Source of the DNA: Prevotellaceae bacterium
GTDB taxonomy: Bacteria > Bacteroidota > Bacteroidia > Bacteroidales > Paludibacteraceae
Direction of reading: 5' to 3'
Assembly (NCBI GenBank): GCA_020636675.1
Contig: JACJXK010000003.1
Coordinates: 62,001 to 126,000 of the forward strand
DNA length: 64,000 nt
The notes beneath the pieces were generated by a model. That model searched no databases. It was given only the letters and a program-made list of their open reading frames with translations, and was not told where the DNA came from. A program made the translations under genes and the position numbers. Below, in pieces: positions 50,996-59,939 of this stretch. Every line of letters begins with the position of its first letter. The first letter of the stretch is position 1.

Positions 50996-52636
50996 AAAAG
51001 AAATAAGAAACTGGAAGCTATCGTCGACTCTCGGACATCCGAATTGACAGGAAAAAATAAGGAATTAAGGGAATTGAACGACACCAAAGACAAATTATTT
51101 TCCATCATAGCCCATGACCTCCGCAACCCTATCAACGTACTGATGGGTGTTGCCGAGTTGATGATAGAGCGTTTTGATTCTCTGAAGGAGGATAAGAAAA
51201 AAGACTATATAGGAAGAATCTTCGAATCGTCCAAAAACATCCATGCTTTGCTCGAACAACTGCTGAACTGGGCCATGTCACAGTCTTGTAGCATCCACTT
51301 CGACTGGCAAGATACGGACGTGAACCGTATCATATCAGAAGCCGTTTCGCTTGAGAACGAAATGGCATTTAAGAAAAACATCACCATAGAGACAGACCTC
51401 CAGACTACAAGGACAGCCCATCATGTCGATCCGCTCATGATAAGTACCGTGGTCAGAAATCTGCTCTCCAATGCCATTAAATATACCAACGAGAACGGCA
51501 CGATAAACATATCGACCAGAGAAGTTGACAACCGGATATTGCTATCCATCAAAGATAATGGCATAGGTATGACAAAAGAACAATTGGACAATCTGTTCTC
51601 CATAAGGAGAGGCCAAAGCCGACTAGGAACTAACAATGAGAAGGGAACTGGTCTTGGACTGATCATCTGTAAAAAGTTCATAGAAAAAAACAACGGTATA
51701 CTAACCATAGAGAGCAAACCCGGCAATGGCTCCACATTCTCATGCTCCCTTATCGCAGGCGACCATATCAAAATAACGGAAACGAGCAGCGAAGAAGATA
51801 TACCAAAGCACAATAAACAGATATTCGCAAAATCCACAAAAGGCTCAGATTTACAGGAAATGCCTATATTACTGGTAGTTGAAGACAATGCGGACATTGC
51901 ACAATACATCAGCGACATATTCTCTCCTAATTTTGACGTGAAGATAGCCGAAAACGGGAAAATAGGTTGGCAAAAGTGCAAAGAGCTGGTTCCAGACATC
52001 ATCATCAGCGATGTGACCATGCCAGAAATGGATGGTGAGGAGCTATGCCGGATGACAAAAACGGACTCACTGACCAACCATATTCCGTTCATACTACTGA
52101 CCGCAAGAAATCTACCTCAACAGCAGATTAACGGGCTGCAGAATGGAGCCGACGACTACATCACCAAGCCGTTCATAAAACAAATCTTGCAAGAAAGAGT
52201 CAAGTCGTTACTTAACAACAGAGCCCTATATAAAGACTATATAAAGCGGCAGTTGATTTGCGGACATGATGTGACAACACCGGCCGCACCGGGCGATAAA
52301 TTTCTGGAAACGGTCGTCGCTCTTATCGAAAAGAACATATCCGACCCTCAGTTGTCGGTAGAGTTCATATCCAAAGAAATAGGTGTGAGCAGGGTGCAGC
52401 TATATAGAAAATTCAAAGCACTAACCGGTCAGAGTCCGATAGACTTGATAAAGGAAATAAAGCTGAAGAAGGCGGCGAGTCTATTAAAAACAGGCGAATG
52501 GAAGGTGTCTGACGCAGCCTTTGAGTCCGGATTCTCGGATCCTCTCTATTTCAGCAAATGCTTCCAAAAGGAATTTGACATGACTCCTAGCCAATACATA
52601 AAAGAAAACGCTCCTACGAAAGAACAAAGGGAATAA
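50996..52636 (+). pseudogene. Hybrid two-component regulator, sensor half lost to IS1595
   Basis: 546 codons of kinase and output domains: HisKA with SIIAHDLRNPINVLMG near 45, HATPase with NLLSNAIKYTNENG near 160 and GTGLGLIICKKF near 220, a receiver domain with DIIISDVTMPEMDG near 340, and an AraC helix-turn-helix end (SDPLYFSKCFQKEFDMTPSQY). The opening RNKKLEAIVDSRTSELTGKN is the coiled linker that follows the membrane helix in such proteins; everything before it (periplasmic sensor, membrane helix) is replaced by the IS. If transcribed, the product would be a soluble, unsensing kinase-regulator. Confidence 0.88.
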
Positions 52637-52665
52637 GAATAGAGTTTTCCCATTCTATGCTCATA

Positions 52666-52715
52666 CCTCTCCGCAAAGGCATCAGAATCGTCACCAGTTA
52701 TTTTGACGATCACTA
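52666..52715 (-). repeat. Dispersed intergenic repeat, copy 3
   Basis: Minus strand TAGTGATCGTCAAAATAACT, then GGTGACGATTCTGATG and GCGG, aligning with the first 50 bp of copy 1 (TAGTAATCGTCAAAAAATAA, then GTGACAATTTTGAT). Confidence 0.6.
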
Positions 52716-52736
52716 AATGCCGTCAAAACTCAAATC

Positions 52737-52772
52737 AAAAAAGGCAGAAGGAATCAAATCCATCTGCCTTTC
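52737..52772 (-). terminator. Terminator after rho
   Basis: Minus strand AAAGGCAGA...TTCTGCC followed by TTTTTT, just past the rho stop. Confidence 0.8.
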
Positions 52773-52799
52773 TGTTTTTTCTATTTTACCCAGACTTGT

Positions 52800-54653
52800 T
52801 TAGTCACTATTCATGGAAGCAAGAAACTCCTCGTTGTTACGGGTCTTCTCCATTCTGTCTTTCAAGAACTCCATCGCCTCAATAGATGTCATATCCGACA
52901 AGTAACGGCGAAGTATCCACATACGGCGGATAGTATCCTCCTTCTGTAACAGATCATCGCGGCGCGTACTGGAAGCCATGATATCGACAGCTGGATAGAT
53001 ACGTTTGTTGGACAACTTACGATCAAGCTGCAACTCCATATTACCTGTGCCTTTGAACTCCTCAAAAATCACATCGTCCATCTTAGAACCCGTATCGGTA
53101 AGAGCCGTAGCTATGATGGTAAGGCTACCACCATTCTCTATGTTACGGGCAGCACCGAAGAAACGCTTTGGCTTATGCAGCGCATTGGCATCTACACCAC
53201 CAGAAAGCACCTTTCCGGAGGCCGGAGAGACAGTATTGTAGGCACGAGCCAGACGAGTAATGGAATCCAACAGGATAACCACGTCGTGGCCACACTCTAC
53301 CATACGTTTTGCCTTTTCCAAAACGATACTAGCAATCTTCACGTGGCGGTCTGCAGGCTCGTCGAAAGTGGAAGCGATAACCTCCGCCTTTACACTACGC
53401 GCCATATCGGTAACCTCCTCCGGACGTTCATCTATCAGCAATATGATCATATAGACCTCCGGATGGTTTTCTGCGATAGCGTTGGCTATATCCTTCAACA
53501 AAACCGTCTTTCCCGTCTTAGGCTGGGCAACGATTAATCCACGCTGGCCTTTTCCGATTGGGCAGAACAGATCTACCGTGCGGACAGAAGCGTTGGATGT
53601 ACGGCCTCCCGTAAGATTGAACTTTTCATTTGGGAAAAGCGGAGTCAGATGGTCAAAAGGGACACGGTCGCGCACATACTCAGGAGTGCGGGCATTGATC
53701 CTATCCACACGGATAAGAGGAAAATATTTCTCCCCCTCTTTTGGCGGACGGATGGCACCTGATATGACATCACCGGTCTTCAGTCCAAAAAGTTTTATCT
53801 GAGACTGAGAAACATATATATCATCCGGAGAGTTCAGATAATTGTAATCGGAAGAACGAAGGAATCCGAAGCCGTCCGGCATTATTTCCAACACGCCCTC
53901 TCCCGTAATCAACTCGTCAAAATCATAGACTTTGGGTTTCTGACTCTGCGATTGATATTGCTGCGATTGGTATTGCTGTGGTTGGACAGGTTGTTGTGTC
54001 TGAGGCTGCGGTTGTTGTGTCTGCTGCGGAGCAGGCTGTTGAGACATGTTGTTGTACATGTTAATCTGCTGCATCACGTATGGGGAACGTTCGTCAGAAG
54101 CATTGTCGTTCATATTATTATCTGACGGACGATTACTCTGCGTCTCCTCATTGACTGGAGCTTTGTATGTTTCCGGTTCCGTAGGAGGGACGATACCCTT
54201 CTTTTTATTCAATATCATACGGGCAATGGCTGCCGCAGGATTTCCGGAAGACATTGTTTCCAGTCCTCCTCTTCCTACATTTCTGCCATAGTTGTTATTG
54301 TTCCTTTGGGAATTATTGTATCTCTGATTCTGAAACTGCTGATTACGATATCCTCTCTGAGGATAGGTTTCCTGGTTAGGAGCTTCATTTTGAATTTCAT
54401 TATCCGATTTTGCTTCAGGTTCTTTCTTCGATGCATCTTGGTTTTCATCTACATTTGAAGCGTCTACGGCTTCCGAACTTTCATCAATAGGTTTCACCTC
54501 TTTCGAAGAGGCGGCTTGTAAAGCTTGTTCATCCAAAATTTTATAAATCAGCTCTTCCTTTCGATAGGAATCTACCCTTTTGATACCCATCTGCCTTGCC
54601 ATGGCCTTTAAATCGACAAGCGTTTTTTCTTGTAACTGAAGAATATTGTACAT
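52800..54653 (-). CDS. rho: Transcription termination factor Rho with a Q/N-rich insertion
   Basis: A 617-residue Rho. The N-terminal helix bundle ([20 protein letters not shown]) is followed by a long disordered region (about 55-240) rich in Asn, Gln and Pro. RNA-binding domain ([20 protein letters not shown]) follows, then the ATPase core with Walker [11 protein letters not shown] and Walker [14 protein letters not shown] and the Q-loop region. E. coli Rho is 419 residues; the extra length is the insertion, known in Bacteroides, where it can drive condensate formation. Monocistronic. Confidence 0.97.
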   Translation of the reverse strand: MYNILQLQEKTLVDLKAMARQMGIKRVDSYRKEELIYKILDEQALQAASSKEVKPIDESSEAVDASNVDENQDASKKEPEAKSDNEIQNEAPNQETYPQRGYRNQQFQNQRYNNSQRNNNNYGRNVGRGGLETMSSGNPAAAIARMILNKKKGIVPPTEPETYKAPVNEETQSNRPSDNNMNDNASDERSPYVMQQINMYNNMSQQPAPQQTQQPQPQTQQPVQPQQYQSQQYQSQSQKPKVYDFDELITGEGVLEIMPDGFGFLRSSDYNYLNSPDDIYVSQSQIKLFGLKTGDVISGAIRPPKEGEKYFPLIRVDRINARTPEYVRDRVPFDHLTPLFPNEKFNLTGGRTSNASVRTVDLFCPIGKGQRGLIVAQPKTGKTVLLKDIANAIAENHPEVYMIILLIDERPEEVTDMARSVKAEVIASTFDEPADRHVKIASIVLEKAKRMVECGHDVVILLDSITRLARAYNTVSPASGKVLSGGVDANALHKPKRFFGAARNIENGGSLTIIATALTDTGSKMDDVIFEEFKGTGNMELQLDRKLSNKRIYPAVDIMASSTRRDDLLQKEDTIRRMWILRRYLSDMTSIEAMEFLKDRMEKTRNNEEFLASMNSD

Positions 54654-54989
54654 AAAATCTTTAAAGGATTGATTGTTTTTTTCGAAATATACGAATTAAA
54701 AAAGCACAACATTATAACTATGTTATCACGCTTTCCTAATAAAATTAATGATTATTGACCTGACTACACAAGATATGATAATAAGTAGCCCTATAGGGTA
54801 ATAAAACAATGCAAATATATAGTGATTTTTTATTATGAAGAAATTTTTTCCGTTTTTTTTATCTAGTAATGACGAAAAAATAAAAGGGTCAAGTTCAAGA
54901 CCTTTTGATTATATAAATTCCTTTTCTTCTAACGGACCTACGTTTTTTTTCATTCTGCAAAAGACATCTTGTCTTTCAAGAAGTTAAGT
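54654..54989. other. Intergenic region between rho and tilS
   Basis: 336 bp, AT-rich. It contains the tilS terminator and presumably the rho promoter (TATATTTC on the minus strand near 54688-54695 is one mismatch from TAnnTTTG). No gene seen. Confidence 0.6.
54873..54906 (-). terminator. Terminator after tilS
   Basis: Minus strand AAAAGGTC and GACCCTTTT form a stem with one bulge, followed by ATTTTTT. Confidence 0.6.
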
Positions 54990-56324
54990 TTAACGGTCGC
55001 CAAAATAATGGATTTCCAAAACCTTTTCCGTATCCAACTCCATCCTGTATCTATTGTCGCATCGTTCACCAATAATCCATACGATTTCCTCTCCCGAGAG
55101 CAAAAGCCAAGTATGTTCTTTCCGGTAAAGAGAGAAATGGTTGTCTACAAAGAAATCGCTCAACTTCTTTCTTCCCTTCATTCCGAATGGAAGGAAGGAG
55201 TCGCCATCCCGCCAACGCCTTATTGTCAACGGAAATTGCAGACGGGAAACGTCCACGTAACAGTTGTTCTTATCTTTTTGGAGGACAACGTCAGCCGCAG
55301 ACTTCACCTCCAGGCTCAACCTTACCGGCACTTCCACGGAAGTGGCATCCTCCGCCACCGTATATACGACATCGGCATCCTCCGTCTTCCTAGAAAGGAT
55401 AAGTTCTCTCCTATCCTTCTGCACCCTATATCTATCTGAGTAATATTGACTTCCTGACCTTCCATCCAAACCGTCATAGATATTGTCTACCACCGCAGAG
55501 ACAAACCCAAAGGGTTGCAACATCTCGAAAAGAAGGAACTTCTCATTGCCATATTTATGCAGTCTATCTATGGATATACGCCAAACATCGCCCTCACGCG
55601 CTATGATTTCCGACTGCCTCTCCTGCATACCGTCAGAAATAAAACGTTCGGCTAGCTGAAGGTTCTCCATCGTACGGAGAAGAGAGTCCCGAAAACCCGG
55701 ATTGATAGTCTCAAAAAGCGGAATAATCACATTCCTAAATTTATTGCGTACATATATAGTGTCCTTATTCGTAGAATCTTCAACATGGGACAAGCCTTTC
55801 CGCTCCAAATAGGAAAGCACCTCTGCCCGCGAAACGCAAAGCAACGGACGTACTATATCGCCATTCTTCGGTTTTATGCCCGTAAGTCCATGAATACCAG
55901 TACCTCTTGTCAGATTGATCAGAAACGTCTCCACCACATCGTCGGAGTGATGGGCAATAGCCACACAAGCGGCCCGTTCTTTCTCTTTCATCTCCGCAAA
56001 CCAAGCATAACGCAGCTCCCTAGCCGCCATCTCGATAGACATCTTTTTCTCCGTAGCATACTTCTCCGTTTCAAAATCGACCTTATATAAGGACATGCCG
56101 AGCCGTTCCACAAACTCCGTCACAAATGCCTCGTCCCTATCAGATTCGGCACCGCGGAGATGAAAATTACAATGGACCGCCACGCAGTCGTATCCCAATC
56201 CGTGCAAAACAGACAAAAGGGCTACGGAATCCGCACCCCCACTTATACCAACGATAATCTTATCGGACTTGCCGAACAAATTCTGCTCCGCAATAAAACT
56301 CTTAACCTTTTCTTCCATCCACAT
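54990..56324 (-). CDS. tilS: tRNA(Ile)-lysidine synthetase
   Basis: A 444-residue enzyme that attaches lysine to C34 of the CAU-anticodon tRNA-Ile, changing its codon from AUG to AUA. The PP-loop SGGADS is at 28-33, followed by VAVHCNFHLRG; further family blocks are RYAWFAEMKEK, AIAHHSDDVVETFLINLTRG near 125 and IVRPLLCVSR. The C-terminal substrate-binding domains are present. Start either MWMEEK at 56324 or the second Met at 56318. Confidence 0.95.
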   Translation of the reverse strand: MWMEEKVKSFIAEQNLFGKSDKIIVGISGGADSVALLSVLHGLGYDCVAVHCNFHLRGAESDRDEAFVTEFVERLGMSLYKVDFETEKYATEKKMSIEMAARELRYAWFAEMKEKERAACVAIAHHSDDVVETFLINLTRGTGIHGLTGIKPKNGDIVRPLLCVSRAEVLSYLERKGLSHVEDSTNKDTIYVRNKFRNVIIPLFETINPGFRDSLLRTMENLQLAERFISDGMQERQSEIIAREGDVWRISIDRLHKYGNEKFLLFEMLQPFGFVSAVVDNIYDGLDGRSGSQYYSDRYRVQKDRRELILSRKTEDADVVYTVAEDATSVEVPVRLSLEVKSAADVVLQKDKNNCYVDVSRLQFPLTIRRWRDGDSFLPFGMKGRKKLSDFFVDNHFSLYRKEHTWLLLSGEEIVWIIGERCDNRYRMELDTEKVLEIHYFGDR

Positions 56325-56409
56325 AACCGCGCCACCAAATTTGTAATCAGAGATTCCTTTTTCGGGGAAAGCATCTCCTAATAACCGAACAATAAAATTC
56401 GAAAATCTT

Positions 56410-57282
56410 CTAAAGTCTTTCCAATACCGTAGCTACCAAGCCCTCCATCGAGCCTTTATACTCGGTATTCATGCTCTTGTCTACCCGTCCGGCTATGATA
56501 CAGCAGACGGTCATCGCCTTATGTCCCAACAGTTTGGACAGACCGGCAAGAGCAGAACTCTCCATCTCGAAATTAGTTATTTTTTCACCATGATAGTCGA
56601 ACGACATGATTTTAGCGTTCAGTTCCGGATCGGCCAACGGAATGCGGACATAACGTCCTTGTGGCCCATAAAATCCGGGAGCGGAGATGGTTACTCCCAT
56701 CACCATGCCGACCCCAATTTTGGCCACCAACTCCTTGTCCGCACTGACTACATAAGGACGGGCCAGACGGGACATCCACTGCGTATGCCGACAGAAGGCC
56801 TCCTCAAAATCCATATCCAGCACACCCTCGCCCACATTATAATACCCCAACAAGCCATCAAACCCGATAGAGCGGCTAGCCACCACATACGAGCCTACGG
56901 GGCAGAAAGGCTGAAGGCCTCCCGATGTCCCGACACGGACAAGCGTCAGTTGAGTAAACGATTCCTTCTCCGTACGTCTATCAAAATCCACATTCTTCAG
57001 TGCATCCAACTCTGTGAGCACAATATCAATATTATCCGTACCTATTCCATGCGAAACGCAAGAAACACGTTTGCCCTTGTATCGCCCCGTCATGGTATGG
57101 AACTCCCTGTTTTGCACATCGCACTCCAAAGAGCCTTCATCAAAAAATCCGGCCACCATATCCACCCTTGTCGGGTCGCCCACCAATACAATAGTATCGG
57201 CCAGCTGCTCCGGTTTCAGATGCAGATGGAATATAGAGCCATCCGCATTTATTATCAGTTCTGACGATGGAATTATTCTCAT
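56410..57282 (-). CDS. Nucleoside phosphorylase (uridine phosphorylase-like)
   Basis: A 290-residue PNP/UDP-superfamily enzyme that cleaves nucleosides with phosphate. Motifs: IVLVGDPTRVDMVA near 31, VSCVSHGIGTDNIDIV near 76 and LVRVGTSGGLQP near 113 (phosphate and ribose sites). ITNFEMESSALAGLSKLLGH near 236 carries the conserved Glu-Met-Glu nucleoside-binding stretch. Base preference cannot be set by eye; uridine is the nearest subgroup. Upstream of tilS on the same strand, 86 bp apart. Confidence 0.88.
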   Translation of the reverse strand: MRIIPSSELIINADGSIFHLHLKPEQLADTIVLVGDPTRVDMVAGFFDEGSLECDVQNREFHTMTGRYKGKRVSCVSHGIGTDNIDIVLTELDALKNVDFDRRTEKESFTQLTLVRVGTSGGLQPFCPVGSYVVASRSIGFDGLLGYYNVGEGVLDMDFEEAFCRHTQWMSRLARPYVVSADKELVAKIGVGMVMGVTISAPGFYGPQGRYVRIPLADPELNAKIMSFDYHGEKITNFEMESSALAGLSKLLGHKAMTVCCIIAGRVDKSMNTEYKGSMEGLVATVLERL

Positions 57283-57501
57283 ATCTCTTTTAGTTGAAAT
57301 TCATAAATAGATTACGCAAGTCCAACCAGACACTTTTCATCTATCGGACAATATTGCCTCCGCAAAGATAATTTTTATTCGATTCCATTCTTCCATTTCC
57401 AATCAAATGTGCGATTTTTTTAACAACGACAGAGCTTTGCCAAGCAGCACGAAACAAAAATTCACACAGATGGCCAGCTGGACTTTCTGAAAAATATTAC
57501 C

Positions 57502-57509
57502 TACATTTG
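57502..57509 (+). promoter_or_regulatory. -7 element for the pseudouridine synthase gene
   Basis: TACATTTG, an exact TAnnTTTG match 20 bp before the ATG at 57529. Confidence 0.55.
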
Positions 57510-57528
57510 CCATCAAAAAACAATTGAC

Positions 57529-59166
57529 ATGCAGCCGTCGCTCCAACATTTCCATGCTTTTAGGCATGACATTTCTGGCATTTCCCTTCCAGAGCGGTTC
57601 ACCTATCCCTTCCATTACACTCCACACCCACTCTGCCTATTAGCTGCGCAAGAGGTTCAAGAATACATAGCAGGACAAAATCAGTGGAAAGAGGAGCTGG
57701 AACGAGGAAAAATGTTTGGTGTACTTATTGTCTCTACAACAGACAACCAGATAGGCTATGTCTGCGCATTCTCCGGCAATTTGGAGGGAAGCAACCATCA
57801 CGCATTCTTCGTGCCGCCGGTCTATGACTTACTGCAACCTGATGGATTTTTCAAGGAAGAGGAGTCCAACATCTCCAACATCAACCATCAAATCATAGGC
57901 ATACAGAACGACGAGGAATATCTTTTTCTTCTGAAAGAACGGACAACAGCAGAGACCGCATACAAAAAAGAGCTTACACTAGGCAAAGAGAGACTCAAGA
58001 CGGCAAAAGAGGAAAGAGAAAAAAGAAGGGCCGAAAATCCCAGCGAAGAAGAGATTGCAAGGATGGTCAAAGAAAGCCAATTCCAAAAGGCGGAGCTCAA
58101 AAGACAGGAGAAGCGATGGGCCACCCTAATCAACGACATAGAAGAGAAGATATGCCTCTTCGAAAAGGAGATGGAGAGATTGAAGAGAGAGAGGAAAAAA
58201 CGCTCCGCCGCACTGCAACAGAGACTATTTGACCAGTTCCGGATGCTGAACGCAAAAGGAGAAACTGTAGGTCTATGTTCCCTCTTCGAAACGACGCCAC
58301 AACACACGCCGCCGGCCGGAGCCGGAGAGTGTGCCGCACCAAAAATGCTGCAATATGCCTACCAACACAAGTTGCGACCCATTGCCATGGCAGAGTTCTG
58401 GTGGGGCAGTTCGCCGAAGGCGGAGATACGCCGCCACGGGCAGTTCTACCCTGCTTGCAAAAGCAAATGCGAACCAATACTTAACCATATGCTCGTCGGA
58501 CTTCCCGTAGACGAAAATCCGTTGGCCGTAGACCACCACAAAGATACGGAGATAGAAATCGTGTATGAAGACGAATGGCTGCTCGCCGTCGACAAACCGG
58601 CCGGAATGCTGTCCGTACCAGGCAAGTTGGACATCGACTCCGTCTATGACAGAATGAAGAAGCAATTTCCGGAAGCAACAGGACCTCTCATCGTACACCG
58701 GCTGGACATGGCCACCTCCGGACTGCTCCTCATAGCCAAAAGCAAAGAGATACACAAGATACTACAATCACTTTTCAAGAACAGGAAAATAAAGAAACGC
58801 TACATCGCCATTCTGGATGGCTCCGTCAAGAGTAACAATGGAACCATCTGCCTGCCATTATGTGCCGACATAAACGACAGACCAAGACAGATGGTGAACC
58901 TAGAATACGGAAAGGCTGCCGTTACCGAATATCAAGTTTTGGAAAGGATGAAAGACACCACACGCATACTATTCCTTCCCCAAACAGGAAGAACCCACCA
59001 ACTGAGAGTTCACACCTCCCACCCAAGCGGACTAAACTGTCCCATTCTTGGTGACGAACTTTATGGGAAAAAAGCAGACAGACTATATCTACATGCCGAA
59101 TATCTCGAATTTCAACATCCAAAAACCGGGAAAATAATAAAGATAGAAAAGAAGAGCGATTTCTAA
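57529..59166 (+). CDS. RluA-family pseudouridine synthase with long N-terminal extension
   Basis: A 545-residue protein whose last ~200 residues are an RluA-type synthase: IVYEDEWLLAVDKPAGMLSV near 343, the catalytic block PLIVHRLDMATSGLLLIAK near 385 with the nucleophilic Asp, and FLPQTGRTHQLRVHTSHP near 482. The first ~340 residues are an uncharacterised extension including a strongly charged coiled coil (about 130-235), more than doubling the size of RluA. It converts uridine to pseudouridine in rRNA or tRNA; the site is unknown. No obvious operon partner. Confidence 0.88.
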   Translation: MQPSLQHFHAFRHDISGISLPERFTYPFHYTPHPLCLLAAQEVQEYIAGQNQWKEELERGKMFGVLIVSTTDNQIGYVCAFSGNLEGSNHHAFFVPPVYDLLQPDGFFKEEESNISNINHQIIGIQNDEEYLFLLKERTTAETAYKKELTLGKERLKTAKEEREKRRAENPSEEEIARMVKESQFQKAELKRQEKRWATLINDIEEKICLFEKEMERLKRERKKRSAALQQRLFDQFRMLNAKGETVGLCSLFETTPQHTPPAGAGECAAPKMLQYAYQHKLRPIAMAEFWWGSSPKAEIRRHGQFYPACKSKCEPILNHMLVGLPVDENPLAVDHHKDTEIEIVYEDEWLLAVDKPAGMLSVPGKLDIDSVYDRMKKQFPEATGPLIVHRLDMATSGLLLIAKSKEIHKILQSLFKNRKIKKRYIAILDGSVKSNNGTICLPLCADINDRPRQMVNLEYGKAAVTEYQVLERMKDTTRILFLPQTGRTHQLRVHTSHPSGLNCPILGDELYGKKADRLYLHAEYLEFQHPKTGKIIKIEKKSDF

Positions 59167-59939
59167 GACACCAAAATAACAAGTGACCGTAAAAAAAATA
59201 ACTTGTGCCGATTTTGATAAAATATCTGCGGTATTGTCCCTTTCCTTTGTAGGAAAAGACGGCACGTCCCTCCGATAAAACATCTCTTATTCCCTCGTAC
59301 CTAGGTCAAACTCTTCACACACGGCACTCGCATCGCCTAAGAAGACCAAAAGCGAATGCTCGCCTCTCGACAATGAGCCGTTTTTGAAATCATCCTATTC
59401 ATCTTGTAAATTCTGTCTGAAAATCTACTTCATCAGATAGAGAAGACATGGGCTCTTTCCGATAGAACATAGTCTTATTTTTCATCCTTTTTTGCTTCAT
59501 ATAGAGATTATTTCTGTGGGATATTTTGCCGACGATGCAATGTCCATCGAAATTATCCATACAACACATACTGAACTTTACCATGCCCCGACCGGCAGGA
59601 GGACGGAAATAATTGTCGTGTATGGTGCATTCCTCCGGAATGCGGTTGCCGATGCCTATTTCCCCCTCTACAAAGAGATAATGCCTATGGCATTTTGTCA
59701 AAATCGCCATAAGTTGTTTTTTACCGATTACTTATCAACATATAACGACATAATGATCAAATAAATAAAATCCATATTCCTTTCCTCTAATTATAGTTAG
59801 GACAAAGAGTTATCAATTGCAGATAGAAGCATTGCAAAAATTCACCTACCGCCATTACTTTTAAATATATTTCGCTTTTAGGAATGGAAGTAAAATGTTA
59901 ATTTTGAAGTGATTTATAGCGACTTTTCAATATCTACAA
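59167..59939. other. Intergenic region, 773 bp
   Basis: Contains repeat copy 4 at the left end and TAATTTTG (59899-59906), a TAnnTTTG element for the rightward amidase gene. A 103-codon minus-strand frame (59399-59710) exists, with no recognisable domain, signal or ribosome site; it is left uncalled. The rest shows nothing identifiable. Confidence 0.6.
59183..59275 (+). repeat. Dispersed intergenic repeat, copy 4
   Basis: GTGACCGTAAAAAAAATAACT, then TGTGCCGATTTTGATAAAAT, GCGGTATT and GACGGCACGTCCCTCCG. It aligns best with copy 1 in the middle (ACTTGTGACAATTTTGATAA) and end (CGGCACGCACCTCC). Confidence 0.6.

Noticed and set aside
59399..59710. 103-codon minus-strand frame in the 59-kb intergenic region
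   Set aside because: No signal, domain, promoter or ribosome site; composition is not gene-like.
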